Part shown: positions 34,945 through 47,414 of the stretch, in pieces | Layout of the letters: every line of letters begins with the position of its first letter | Numbering within the stretch: position 1 is the first letter of the stretch | NCBI GenBank assembly: GCA_012861695.1 | Contig: JAAOOA010000033.1 | Location: 20,251,934 to 20,315,933 of the forward strand | Direction of reading: 5' to 3' | Source: Trematomus loennbergii | Lineage: Eukaryota; Chordata; Actinopteri; Perciformes; Nototheniidae | Length of the DNA: 64,000 nt | Translations under genes and position numbers: made by a program | The notes under the pieces: model-generated | Seen by the model: only the letters and a program-made list of their open reading frames with translations | What the model was told of the DNA's origin: nothing | The model's database searches: none

Positions 34945-37235
34945 GGGGAAGTTTGAGTAATGGACAGCACCACTTTAGTTCTAAAGGATTGAATCTTCTC
35001 CACTTCATTCCACTGAAGTACTATCCGTTCATTCGGGAATTTCTCTTAGTACGCTGCATTTCATACACTTTGTACACGCTTTGTCCACAAAGCTGCTGTC
35101 CCTCAAAGGTAGAGATGAACCATGCTGTAAAATGGATAGATGCTTTTGGATCAGAATAATGGTTTGTCAAGCTAGTGACAAAAATAAAAGTGCCAGTTCC
35201 GTTGCAAGGCAAAAATGGCCGTTGTTGAGACTGAGAAGTGTTCAGCTGTCCGGAATCAACTTTTGAATATTATGAGTGCACCATCTGGGTACTCATGAAG
35301 CACTGCATTTTACCATACATCTCAATGGGCCTCTCTTATGCAATCAAAGCAGCAAATGTAAGTACAAAAGAACCCGAAATGTACGTCAAAGTATCAGGAT
35401 TAGTGAATAGGAGGCACCTCTAACAGCAATGCTCCTTGTCTTTGTTATTGTCTCCTTTTGTTTCTTATTTTCATCTATGCGCACAATAAGTGAGAATCCC
35501 AATGTTAGACGACCTGAAGAAGTAGGCCCATGTGACAGACTTTTCTTTCTCCCGCCTTTCGTTGGAGCAGATGGGACAAGGAGAACACTTCATCCCCAGG
35601 TTCACTGGTCTTTTGGCTTCTTCTGGTGTGGCCAATCCATCTCCCAGTAGTCACTCTAGCTTCTGGGTTCTTGCCCATTCTCCTTCCCTCTTGTCCTCCC
35701 TCCAAACACTGACTCGTTCAATCCCTTCCTCTCTCTCTCTTTCGCATCCACTCTACTCGTCCCAAATTTGGCCACCAGGGAGGTGTGTGGCACTGAAGCA
35801 AGCATTATTGATAGAGCATCTGTTTAGACATGGTGCAGGATCTGTGGCATGTGGGCGAGCAGCTGGGGGTTCGAGCAGGGGAGACATTATGTCATATTAC
35901 ATATCTTGATATGTCTCGTTCACTTGTATGCATGCCCATTGCACAGGCACACACTCCCACAGACACTGAGAAACACAAACACATGCCACCGCCATCCCAA
36001 CCAGCATTATTGTAGTTTCCGTCTTTTTCTGGGCTGGTTCTTTACAAGGATTGTTTAAATAATTAATGTAGTGTGTGCTAGAAGTTGTCTAATGTCACTA
36101 CTGTGCAGCAGCGCTTACAGAAGACAGTTTTAGAGGCCATTTCAGACCTGTGAGCCAGAGGCGAGTATTCTGGCATCAGGGCTTTATTGGAGCAGCCAGA
36201 CAGACAGAGTAGCCCTATCCAGATAATCACCACACATCTCTTCTAGATGGCCAAACTTGTCAAAGCTCATGCAGCACATTGCCAATAGATTTTCATCCTT
36301 GGCAGCTGATGAAACAGAGGATTTTATGGTATTTTACAAAGCACGCATGGTGGATCTTTGTAGCAATGAAGCGGCAATATTTTCATCAGTTGTGCACCTT
36401 CTTCTTTCTTGCATCAGTGAGTGAGGAATTATGGTGTCTCAAGACCATGTGTTTGATTGCACATCATTTTGGGTTCCATGACCCAGAACTTGTTCCAAGT
36501 TAACAAATCACAGGAAACACTGTTAGAATGCCTCTCAATATGAGCTCTGTTTTTTAAAGGAATGTATTAATGTATAGGTGTAATCTTGATTTCGGTGTCA
36601 AAATGCATTTCCCTGTTGACAAACATTGAGTAAAAGACATCTATGAATGAGTGGATATTTTGTATAGGGCCAAATCCAGAACATTTTTTTCTCTCCATTC
36701 ATTTGACTACAGCGAGATCGGATTATGACGTGACAAAGTGGATTGGAGGCGGGGCTTAACAAAACACAAGTGCACATGCTCTGGAAAATCCAAGAAAGAT
36801 CCAGAATATTGTTTTTCTTGGTTTCAGGCCATTTTAGTTTCATACTAAACAACTTTAAAAGGAATTAACAGGGACCCGCCTCCAACGCTGTATCTATATC
36901 TCATTATACACCCAGGATCTTGACATGTCACGTCATTAATGTCAACATTTCAATTGCTTTTATAGTATGCTGAGACCACCATCATTTTTTTTTCACTTCA
37001 CCTGTGCTTTCAGTTTATAGAATTAAAAATGTATTCGCTGTTAAAAAGCACTCACCTGCATTTTAAGTTATTTTCACTTGATTAGACCACACTACGATTG
37101 ATTGACATCTCAATAACCGTTATGCTATTTGCGTCGCACCTGTTACCACATGATACACACGTACTGTAGGCTTCCTTTAATAGTACAAGTAGTTTGTGGC
37201 CTCTTATATTTCCCTGCATAACTTCAACCATATCA
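34945..37235. other. Intronic stretch, nothing firm
   Basis: A weak inverted pair (CCCTGTTGA near 36609 and complement near 36867) brackets 36600-36880 but lacks a target duplication. The stretch at 35790-35880 has tRNA-like text but no convincing SINE structure. No exon was recognised. Confidence 0.4.
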
Positions 37236-37321
37236 GAGCTCTAATCAGGCAGAATAAGTGAACACACCTGTGTGGCTGAGCAGCACACAGGTGTGTTCAA
37301 TCATGAGTCTGATTAGAGCTC
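37236..37321. repeat. Two-stage 86-nt hairpin
   Basis: The outer arms GAGCTCTAATCAG (37236-37248) and CTGATTAGAGCTC (37309-37321) pair perfectly. The inner arms GAACACACCTGTGTG (37260-37274) and CACACAGGTGTGTTC (37284-37298) also pair perfectly over 15 bp around a 9-nt loop. An 11 by 10 internal loop separates the two stems. The size is that of a microRNA precursor, but a MITE or regulatory hairpin is as likely. Confidence 0.85.
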
Positions 37322-37384
37322 CTCAGTGAAGGCATGTCTACAGTACACTGAGTGACATCTACATGACTGGTAAGAAGAGAAAAC

Positions 37385-37760
37385 TTTATTTGTATTATTT
37401 AAATATACAGGCAAGGCACGTTTATACTGCATATTTCAACAACTAAATAATTCAAAGTGCTTTACAAAAACATTAAAAGTATCAAGACATAGTGAAAAAC
37501 AATCACATTATAAAATGATATTTAATACATGTTAAACAGTCGTTAAAATGGCAAGAGAATCAAAATCAAACCTAAAAAGTATAGAATAAAATATATTATT
37601 TATATTTGTAGGTATAAATAATAATGCAAAATGTTTTCTTAAAAGGCTGCAGCCATCAAAAAAGAGTAAAGAGTTTGTAAATGTTTTAAATCATTGTGAA
37701 AAGATATGTATTTTAAACTGACTAAATGGCATGCCACAATGTACAGTATTAAGAGCAATT
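37385..37760 (-). mobile_element. LINE 3' tail fragment
   Basis: The plus strand carries aggcaaggcacgtttatact, gcatatttcaacaac, and aattcaaagtgctttacaaa followed by A-rich text (acattaaaagtatc). Complemented, this is the familiar 3' region of a common fish non-LTR element ending near 37385. The 5' part is missing and the inner border is approximate. Confidence 0.65.
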
Positions 37761-38258
37761 GAAAATAAGTTTCCTATTAAAGTATTCTTCCCAGTTATGA
37801 CAATGTGTACTCAGATACTGTATCCGTAACAGACTTCCATCTTTAAATAAGATTTACAAGAATACATGATTGTAAATAAAGCACTTAATTTGGCCACATT
37901 TTTAGGTTTTTTATTTCCCATATTCAAGGCACATCTTGTTTTTCAAAGGAACATCCTCATAGCTTAAGTATGTAAATGACTCCTTGCACACCTGATCGCT
38001 GCTGTGAGTGGCAGAGATCAGGTGCACAATCATTTCATCAAATTGAAAAGTCTGTCATTCTAAGTCAACCGTCTTCGCTGAAAAGGTGCAGGTGCAAATC
38101 CAGATGAAGAGTCTAGTGATTGTATCTCTTTCCCTGGAGCGTGCTTTCGTTATGCATAATTGTTTTTCCTTTATTGAAATATGTTAATAATATATGTGAT
38201 CCATGGAGGTAAATATAAAAACCTTAAGTTATAATGTCAGTGATATCCAGATGCATTG
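37761..38258. other. Intronic stretch, nothing recognised
   Basis: This is AT-rich at first, then mixed. No exon, RNA gene or repeat boundary was seen. Confidence 0.5.
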
Positions 38259-38266
38259 GTCTAGAG

Positions 38267-39674
38267 CAGGGCTCTCCAACACGTCCTCGCGGGCAGCTTT
38301 TCAGTTGCTCGCCGCTCGATTATCGATTATAGCATTTTTCGGCCGCGGCTGGACAATAACGTTTTTTTATTTTAGAATTTGTTCTGTCACACGAATATCA
38401 AATTGGTCGGTGACGCAGAGATCAAGGAACAGACGTGACAGCGGCACAGCGACACCACACACGGAGCAGTCTGCTTTCTCCACCAACACCAGTCCAGAAC
38501 CAACAGCAGAATGACCCGCTCTGAATCAGGCCCTGTCGCTGCGGCTCAGAGACACACAGGGAGGGATTTGTGTTTTTTGAAAAACACTCGTTATCGTCAT
38601 GTCAGGCCCCCTCCCTGAAAATAATGAGTGACAGGCTGATAGTGACCCGATAGAAACTGTATTATTCACTTAATCACTGATTGAGATATGATGAAGCTAA
38701 CTTAATCTCATACATTCATGGGATTTATGTAACAGTAAGACAGAGAATGTAAGTGTGCACCCACATGCACTATTTTTGTTTTTATAATGCTGTTGTAAAT
38801 ACTCCTGTTGTCTGCTGTTCAGACTCAAGTCATGTGTGTGATGCCACATTCAAGACAGTCTTTTTTTTAACAGAAAACCGTTGCTAGAAGCTGCAGCTAG
38901 AGTGCAGAAGTATTAGTTTTTGTTTTTGAGGATGGAACAATTGCACACACAGATATAGAGAAGCTAGACCTATACAATTGATTTATTATGATTTATAATT
39001 TCATGTCAAGACGAAGAAGAAGAAGAAAAAGATGGCTGAACTGTTCAGTGTCAATCCTGTGGATATCTAAAATAATGTTCAGCTTAAGTCTCAGCAAAAC
39101 TCACAACATTTCTGGAGCCTTGTAGACCCAGAAAACTATAAGACATTCACCAAGCAGCACTGAAAATGTCTGCTTTATTTGGCTCTACTTTGTGAAGCAG
39201 CTTTTTCTGACTTGAATGTCATGAAATCTAAATACAGAACAAGACTGACTGATGAACATTTAAATGACTCTATTAGAGTGAACCTAAGTGGGTACACTCC
39301 AGGATACACCTCTGGTGGACTCCATGCAGCGCCAGTCATCTCACTAACTGTGAAAAAGAGTGAATGCACTTATTTTACACATGTGCCATAAGATGCTTGT
39401 AAGGTGATTAAGGACATTTATGTGAATTTTCAGTGATGTACTTACTATGTGGGCCATAATAATATGTGAGACATTTTCGTTTTCTTGGACCTTGATGTGA
39501 AGTTAAGATTTGTGATAAGCTTTAGGTATTGCAATTTCATACGTGTACAAAAGTATAGCTTAATTCAACTGATGAGGGCTATGTGAATAAATGTAAGCGA
39601 TGTGATGCAAGTAGCTCTTGGCCACTTTCATTTTTCAAAGTAGCTCTCAGATGAAGAAAAGTTGGAGACCCCTG
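38267..39674 (+). mobile_element. hAT transposon, deleted, with transposase remnant
   Basis: The ends are CAGGGCTCTCCAAC and, complemented, CAGGGGTCTCCAAC. The 8-bp direct repeat gtctagag is exact at 38259-38266 and 39675-39682. A hAT C-terminal coding remnant lies at 39165-39330 on the plus strand. At 1,408 bp it lacks most of the transposase, so it is non-autonomous. Confidence 0.9.
39165..39330 (+). pseudogene. hAT transposase C-terminal remnant
   Basis: The open segment starting near 39179 reads CEAAFSDLNVMKSKYRTRL then TDEHLNDSIRVNLSGYTP. This is the C-terminal dimerisation motif of the hAT group that also gave rise to vertebrate ZBED/GTF2IRD2-type genes (CExxFSxMNxIKxKxRxRL in relatives). 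A frame break lies just upstream, at the LFGSTL-like residues. Only about 45 residues survive and no catalytic domain remains. Confidence 0.78.
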
Positions 39675-39682
39675 GTCTAGAG

Positions 39683-42600
39683 TGTGTTTCTCAACATTTT
39701 AGAAGCACCCTAATCTGCTCCCATTGCTGTGAAATAGTGAGGCTTTTACTGTGGAGCAGCTGCAGGAAGTTTGGAATATCTTCATCTGTATCTTCATCGG
39801 AAAGAAACATCTAAGCGAGTTCACTTGAAATGAATGAGTGGTCAATATTTAACAGAAAAAACGATGTTGTTGCAGTTATAGAAATATCGCAGTATAAACA
39901 ATACAAACATGAGGCATCAGTCATTTTGTTGCGATTCTTGGCCTGTATTTGTTTGTACACTCTAGCCCCAGGCTATCACATGAGACCCAGACATTATTGA
40001 AATACCAGCTTGTGAATTTCTCTAAAATGCATGCACATTTTAGGTGAAATTGACCAATTGTCCAGTCAGCTCTGAGGACAGTTTGCAAGCTGTACGATAC
40101 TCGTCTGCGGTCAGCTGCGGGTTTATGGCCGGGGACAGAAATGTCTTCCGTGCCATTTGTTGTGTCTGACCTTTAAGATGATGAAGCGCAGGGAGAGTGA
40201 CCCCTGGCAGGGTTTGTTCAAAGAGCAGCCTCGTGGTAATGGGGGGTCCAGAGCCTGGCAGCATGCTGTGGGATTGATCAGCCCCTTACTCAAAGGCCAA
40301 ATACAGAAACCTAGCCAGAGGAGAAGGCCATGCAGCACGTGGAGCCTTCCTCTACTTTGAAGCCCTCTCAAACACTTAAGCTTTTTCCCTGCATGAATAA
40401 ACATGTAGGACTTCTATCTGGTAAAGCTTCTCGTTCTGTCCCTTCCCTCTTCTGTTCTCTCTGCTCTCTCTGCTCCTCGGTGAGCTGACAGTTGCCTTGC
40501 TGCAGATACAAAGATATGAGCAGAGGTCACAAAGTCCTTTCTCTTTTGGTTGCCGCGTTTTCACTCTTCCCCCTTCCCTACATCTTTCTGTTTTAGCTTG
40601 CCTGCTTCTCTCGCGTGAATACTTCCTGTGCTCTAGCGTTGTTGCACAGGATTAAATCCACTCATTTAGAGCTTGTATTGCTTCCACAGATGTCAGCTTT
40701 GAGATTGAAATGAGCTCCCGTTCTGCAAAGAGGCTGAGTTAAAAGGACATTTCAGAGGGGAAGAGAGAGAAACTAAACAGGGATGCAAAGTCTTTTCAGT
40801 TCCATAAGTGTAGCCAGAGTGGGGCTTTATCATGCGTGTGGTTGACCAACAGCTGAAGTGAGTGAGAGCTGAAACACTGTTGATATGCATGGCCCACACC
40901 TAGGGAAACACATGCTATTTACATTGTGCTCTCATTTGGTGCATTCATTTGGCTACAAAATGTTCCACTTGTCAGACATAGCCCGTTACATCTTTTATGG
41001 ACAGCACACAAAGTCAATGACTTTCCAAAAAGATGTACATTATTTCAAATAAATATATAATCACTAAAACTCTATTTGACTTCATCATTTTTATATAAAG
41101 CTTTGTTTCTTTGGTACTTTTCACACGCGGTATGTTGACAACATGGCACGGATCACAAATTAAAACAGAGAAAGAAATTCACTTCAGCTAGAAATAAATA
41201 ATTATTCCTCTCGGTAAAATAAAGGAAGACATAACACAAAAGGAAGAAATACCATAAAATAATAAAACCTATAAAATAATAACAACAACAAATAAATGAT
41301 AATAATAAAGATTAAAATACCAATTTAAAAGAGGATGTCACAAATAAAACTATCAAATAAAATAAATAAAAATGTTGAAACCTATAAAATAAAGATTTAA
41401 CGACCAATTAAAAAGGGATGCTGCTTATAATAATATAAAATTGAAAAACGTTTAGTTTTGCTGCGGTTCTATTAAAAACATAAAGCTGACAACATTAGAG
41501 TTTAAAAAAAATTCTCATTTGTGATTATTATTAATTGTTATAATATTGTCTGATACAAACAAGTAATGTATCGGCCATTGCCGGTCCTGCTCGCTAAATA
41601 CCTGCATTCACCATTGATAAAACTGTATATCACATGTAGACATTGTATGTGTAGTGACTAGTGACAATTCTAATCCATCATGATGTATGATTTAGCCCTT
41701 GGAGATGCATGTGGAGACGAGACATGTGTGAATTGACGTGATTAGAGCAGTCCACTTGTGATCAGATTACCCAAGACTTAATCAAATCCGAGAGAGGAGA
41801 TCTGTTATGACCTCTTAAAATCGGCTTCATCACTGGTATTTGAGATCAGGGCCTTTCCCAGGTGTTTTTGGAAGAGCTTAACGTAAAACACAACCTTAAG
41901 TCAATGAGATGAACGCCTTCAACAAAGACTTAGCTAAGCAATGGTTATGGCCGTCTGCGCAGCTTTCTCATCTTTGCTAATCACTGCCCAAAGGCACAGA
42001 TGAAAGGATATTCTGAAGTTATGAAGATGCTGCGCTGTGTTCAGTTTATCTTTGATTATATACCCAATTATAGTGCAAGTAAGCAATTAAATGAAACCTG
42101 GATGTTGTCAACAGACTCTGTCTGCAATTGAACTATGCTGCTATACTTTGAGCACCCCACAGCTCTAATTGTGTGCCATCGTGCGAGAGAGAGAGGGAGC
42201 TTGATGAAAGAGGGGTGTTCATGAGAAGCAGCAAAGCCTGCCTTGATTACAAGGGTCAGTAGTATCACAATGACATCATTGCGCATCGCTTGATGAGTCC
42301 ATGATGTCATGGTCTGAGTTCTTGTGTGTGTTTGTGTGTGTGTGCACATGTGGAGAACTGGAAAAGCTCTCAGTGAGAACAGTTCTGTTCTTCACCGTAA
42401 GACTATAAAAAGCATCTGTAAAGTAAACACAAGTGGCAGTTCCGCCTCTAAGCATTTGGCTCACTCAATGAAAGCAATCTCTACTAAATGGTAATGGCCT
42501 CTGCAAAGTGGCATCATCAGTGTTCTTCATTTCAGATGAACTGCTACTGTGTCACGCCTTTAAATATACCCCATGCTTAAATAGTAATAACAATCTGGCC

Positions 42601-43910
42601 ATACAGGCGATGAGAGGCCCAATACGCCTAAATCAATTTTACTTTCCAACCCCCTTGCACGTATGCAGTGCTTTAAAGCCTTGTTGTTTGCAGAGGATTA
42701 TTTTGATTAAATGCTTTTAGTCCCTGAGTGAATTCCCCTGTAGAGGCTGTGGTGGGAGGTGTTGGCATCCACAACATCCTGCCAGGTTTTCTTTTCAGAC
42801 CAAAAACTGTTCTTCTGGTACAAACCTCTGAGCGATCTGCATTCACACGTCTCTGCCGTCGCTCGCTATGCTTATTATTCCCCTTTTCTCATTCTCCACA
42901 TTTCTTCAGGAATGAGAAATGCTAATTACGTTTAATGAAATGGATATCTATATCAATAGGTCAGAAATTACAAAAGGTGCATATCTGTACCATTCATTCC
43001 AAGTCCCACGTTGCTTCAGACCTCAAAAGAAATTCATCACTCTGCCTCAAAGCCCTTTTGGAAAGGCTCGTGCCCCCGCCTCCCACCACCTCCACCCTGC
43101 ATTGGTTGTGACTGTATGTGATGGAAATTGAGACATCTATTAAGCCGGGCCTATTCCTTGGCACAAAAGAGTCTGACATTCTTGAATGAAGAATCCTCTC
43201 GTGTTTAAACCTCTGGATCTCATTACACCCCTACTCCATTTGTTCTTAAGCAATTCCATCAGTGTGAGCAATTATGTACAGGTTGTTTTTTCTACACCGC
43301 TGTTACTCATATTCTAACCACTTGTCGTGCTGGCTTGTTGTCTTACTTTCAGCAGTGTTTACCTAACCTTGCTTGTATTTGCCTCCGGCCTTTTGCAGCT
43401 ACTTACACTGTGTGCATTCAGCATATGAGATGTGCTGCTGTCTTAGTCCATGCAAATACAATATGTCTTGAGGCAAGTAAAGTGGCATCATGAAGAGATG
43501 GAGAGATAACAGTGGCTAGCTCACAGTGGCTCTGTCTCTCTCTCAGTGGTAATGTGTGTTTTCCCTGCATGGCCAATGTCTCTGTTTCTCTGCATGTGTG
43601 TGGGATGTGTGTTTGTGCTATGGATGTTATACAACAACATTGGATTGCTCCATAAGAGAGAACATACATTTATTTCATCACCGACACCTTATCATGGATA
43701 GAGGTCCCTACATCAATTAGGTTACACGTAAAACATTTTTACAACACTGTCAAACTGAATTTGAGTGATGCCACATTCCGAAGGTTAAACAATATCAGAG
43801 GAGATGTTTCAGATTTGCTTTAAAACGAAAATATATGTTTTTTAAAACCCTGAAGAATTATAGTTAATGAAATGCATTCAAATTAAAATGTCAAGTACTC
43901 ACAAGTCAGC
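39683..43910. other. Intronic stretch, nothing firm
   Basis: The A-rich region at 41200-41520 (aataataaaacctataaaat and similar) may be the remains of a LINE tail. The rest is mixed intron with a short TG repeat (42323-42343). No exon or repeat boundary was recognised. Confidence 0.45.
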
Positions 43911-44887
43911 TTAAAGGGGACCTATCATGTTAAATGCACTTTTGCACGTCTTTTCTACATGAATATGTGTCCCCGGTGTTCCAGGGAACTCACCAAGTGT
44001 CAGAAAACACAACCCTCTCTATTTTCCTCCATACCCAAATCTCTAAAAAAGGGGCTGCAACGGATCTGATAAAAACTGATCCAGATTTGAACACGTTACT
44101 GACGTCAGGAGTGGCGCTACGGCTATTGGGCCAACTCTCCACCTATCAGGGGAATGTGGAGTTGGGCCACGGCCGGCCATTGCCGCTCGAAAGCGCTGGA
44201 GACGCTGTAGTACATATGCCAGGCCTGTAAGTGGCGCTGTAGTCTGACACAAAAGCAGCGAAGAAGACTTCCCGCCCATAGTTACCATGGTTACCCTTCT
44301 GTTTATTCTCCGCTGTGGCTTTTTTTCTCCCTCCCCGAGGCAAGCGTTTGCTCCCGCTGCAAACGCTTGCTCAATGCAATCCCTCCCCGTCGAGGCAAGC
44401 ACTGTAATTCTCTCCGGTTAGTCCACCAGCAGATGACAAACACCCACCTCTCGCCTCTTCCAAGGAACGAGGGGACCGTGCGGCAGAGTTTCAGTTTCAG
44501 TTTGTTTCGCCGGTCAAGATGTCCGTTAAAGTTTAAATCTTCCGGACAAAATTAGAAAAGTGCCGGTCAAAGGTCTTCTTTGTTATTTATTGAGCTTTAA
44601 AACAAATGAATAACGACTCTATATAATAAAACACGGAGGACGGAGATCTCTTTTTCTCCCCCTCTTCTGACAGCCCAGCAGCTGATCAGAGCACGCTCCC
44701 TCTCCTGCAGGGGGGCGTGGTCAGCAGAATCAGACCCGTAGACAGCAAACAGCACATAGAGCAAATGAGGCATGGCTAAAATGCATGATCTGTTTGGTAT
44801 TTTGAAAACAGAAACGTATAAATATACCTTATATAGGTATGGCCCTACAATATATCATTTAAATATAGCATGATAGGTCCACTTTAA
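43911..44887. mobile_element. TTAA-flanked DNA element, 977 bp
   Basis: TTAA at 43911-43914 and 44884-44887 encloses near-identical inverted ends: AGGGGACCTATCATG on the left and, complemented, AGTGGACCTATCATG on the right. The TTAA duplication fits piggyBac or Kolobok mobilisation. The interior has no transposase. It contains a 12-bp perfect hairpin at 44340-44370 (GCAAGCGTTTGC, 7-nt loop). The TIRs differ from those of the copies at 5809, 25523 and 57620, so this is a separate family. Confidence 0.85.
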
Positions 44888-46407
44888 GTATAGTCTATTT
44901 AAAAGGTTTTCATCTTTTTCACAATTGTCTTTTTGGAAATATTGAGGTTACTGAAATGTGACGTATGAAAGCCATTTACTAAGAGCACGCTATGAAAATG
45001 TAAAAATTGTAAGACAAAAAGAGGAAATGTTTACGGTGGTAGTTTTTTGGTATACTGTAGTCTTCTATACAACTTAACCCCTGAGCCCCCCTGCTGGCCA
45101 ATGCATTAAGTTTTAGGGCACTACCACATGTATTTCACTTTTCATACTTGGAGGCTGACTCTTAGTAACATGTTTATGGAAGATGAAGATGGCTGCAGCT
45201 AACCCAATCATCATCTACTAGCCAAGAGATGGTTCATTGTAAGATTTTTATAAACATAGAAAGAAGAAGAAAGTAGCAGAGAGAGAGGGAATAAGAGAGC
45301 AGTTATTCCTTTCCAAAATGGACTTGGCTTATTGGGGACCAGCCTCAGTATTCTCACAACCTAATAGTTACTGTATTTTTGCTGCAAAGTGCATTATTAA
45401 AATGTATTTACAGAGCCCATCAAATACAAACATTTAGGGATTATTATGTCACATTTATGGGCTACATGTGCAAGGAAAATGAGGATGCAGCCATGTGTAT
45501 ATTGTTCACTAATGTGCTTTTAAGGTATTACTTTGGAAAGTACAATATGGAGCCTCTCAGCCAGTGATTCAATGTATCTAATATATTTTAAACTGCCAAT
45601 CACAGTTGTGCACGACCGAAATGGCCAGTAAGGTATGAAGTGCTTCTCTGAATCAGAAAGTAATTCTAATCAAAGATGTACATGTTTTCTCCAGTAAACT
45701 CATTATGCTCAGTATTCCTAATTTCTGAAGTTACGAGTAATTAAGATAAAATGTTACTTCATTACTTATTTAGATGAGGCTTCCGAGCTACACGTTAATC
45801 TTAGAATATGTGTTAGTGTGTCAGTGTTACTACTATTGGCTGTATGCCTCCCATATGTTGTGTGCTGTGACTTGTCTGACCTGCATATTTTGGCCACGTT
45901 TACCTTCATCAAGACCAGTTTAACAGATTCTAGACACCTAGATCACATCATGATGATAAAGCTCACAAAAAGTCTAAAATGTGGCCTGTGGAGTTTGTTC
46001 CCCTCACCGTTTTGCTTCAAAGAGGCACTGGCTTTTTTTCAAGGAGTCTGCTCCCCAGGTCCTGAGCTGGGTCTGCTTTACAGACGATCAGAAGGTCTTT
46101 GTCATCTTTGACCTGCAGGTTGAATTTCTTCTATCTGATGACACAGAAAGGCACTTGTGAACAAGCTCGACTCTCTGTCAGTCCACCTTTGGGTTGAAAA
46201 AAGCAAAATGTCCATATCACATTTCCTCTGCTTTAATCAGGAACGTCCCCTCACAGCGTACCTTTTGTCATTTCACGCTGCTTTTTCAGTCTTTGCTGTA
46301 CCTTAACAAGTGCATTGTTCCAAAAAAAACACATTTTTATCAATATATTTTTTCAAAGAAGTTTCACCTTATTCTCCTCGTTTCTTGCATCAAATGCTCT
46401 TTTTACT
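44888..46407. other. Intronic stretch, nothing recognised
   Basis: A short purine-rich run lies at 45258-45298. No exon, RNA gene or transposon boundary was seen. Confidence 0.5.
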
Positions 46408-46415
46408 CTCTATGG

Positions 46416-47406
46416 CAGGGGTGGGGAACCTCTGACATCCGGGCCATATACGGTCCGCGAGACCATTTGATACGGCCCTAGAGGCAATTTATAAACACAC
46501 GCAAAAAAAAAAAATTCCTGGCCAGGGTCCTTGAACACAACACGAGCCTAACGTGTCATCACGTGGTATATGTCTCGTCTGACAGGGGTGTAGTTCTGAC
46601 GGAGAGCACCAGAATGCCGCTCCGGGCCGGGACTTCAGAAATTGCAGTACCCATAAGGAGCCGTACACATGCCGCAGTTTTTGCGTGGCTGTGTCTTTAG
46701 TTGAAAGCCCAGTTCATGTTCATCTGTCATACTGATCATACATTCAATAACGTTGTTGTTATTAGCATCTGGTTAGCTAGCTATGCTAACGAATATAAGA
46801 AGCTTTTTCTACAACCAGTGAGGTAAAAGCACATCTTTATATGATCATTATAGTTATACAAAAATAAGAGAATAAAGTAAACAGGTATAAAATACTATAT
46901 GACAGTAATTTTATTAATAGTGAGTGATTTGTAAAATATCCATAAAGAAAAATAATTCTGCTTACAGTTCTGTTTCATATGGGTGTTGAGAGGTATCCAT
47001 AGATCTCTTAATGTTGCTCTCAAAGTGCACCAGATTGATGGTATTAACTTCAACATTTAAAAAAAATCTTCCCGGGGGAGCATGCCTAGAGGAGGTTAGG
47101 TCCACTCCACTTAAATGATGTCCACATGGATAGGAAACTAAATACATTTGCACACATCTTGTGTCCATATCTTCTCTGTTTTGGTGGTCATGCCACAACC
47201 GTGCACGTGCATGCATGCGCGAGTCATGGTGAGATATCTGGATTAAGAGGTTGCTTTTTCTTTGCACACATGAAAGAAAGGCGAAATGAATGGGCTGTGA
47301 TTTTAGTATTTTCAAGCAGAGGTTGAGTTCAATATTTTGTATGGCCCTTGGAGGATGTTGTCAAAATTGAAATGGCCCTTGAGAGGAAAAAGGTTCCCCA
47401 CCCCTG
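46416..47406. mobile_element. hAT non-autonomous element, intact boundaries
   Basis: The ends are CAGGGGTGGGGAACCT in both orientations. The 8-bp direct repeat ctctatgg is exact at 46408-46415 and 47407-47414. The terminal sequence and the 'gg(c)ccat...cggtccgcgagacc' text just inside match a widespread vertebrate hAT type. At 991 bp it carries no transposase I can read. Confidence 0.92.
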
Positions 47407-47414
47407 CTCTATGG

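Noticed and set aside
35790..35880. tRNA-like text (gatagagcatctgttt and ggttcgagcagg) suggesting a SINE head
   Set aside because: The spacing does not fit A and B boxes, and neither cloverleaf nor tail is visible.
36600..36880. Possible TIR element bounded by CCCTGTTGA and its near-complement
   Set aside because: Only about eight matching bases and no target duplication.
46962..47315. 117-codon minus-strand open frame inside the hAT element at 46416
   Set aside because: I could not match it to any transposase motif; probably chance within a non-autonomous element.
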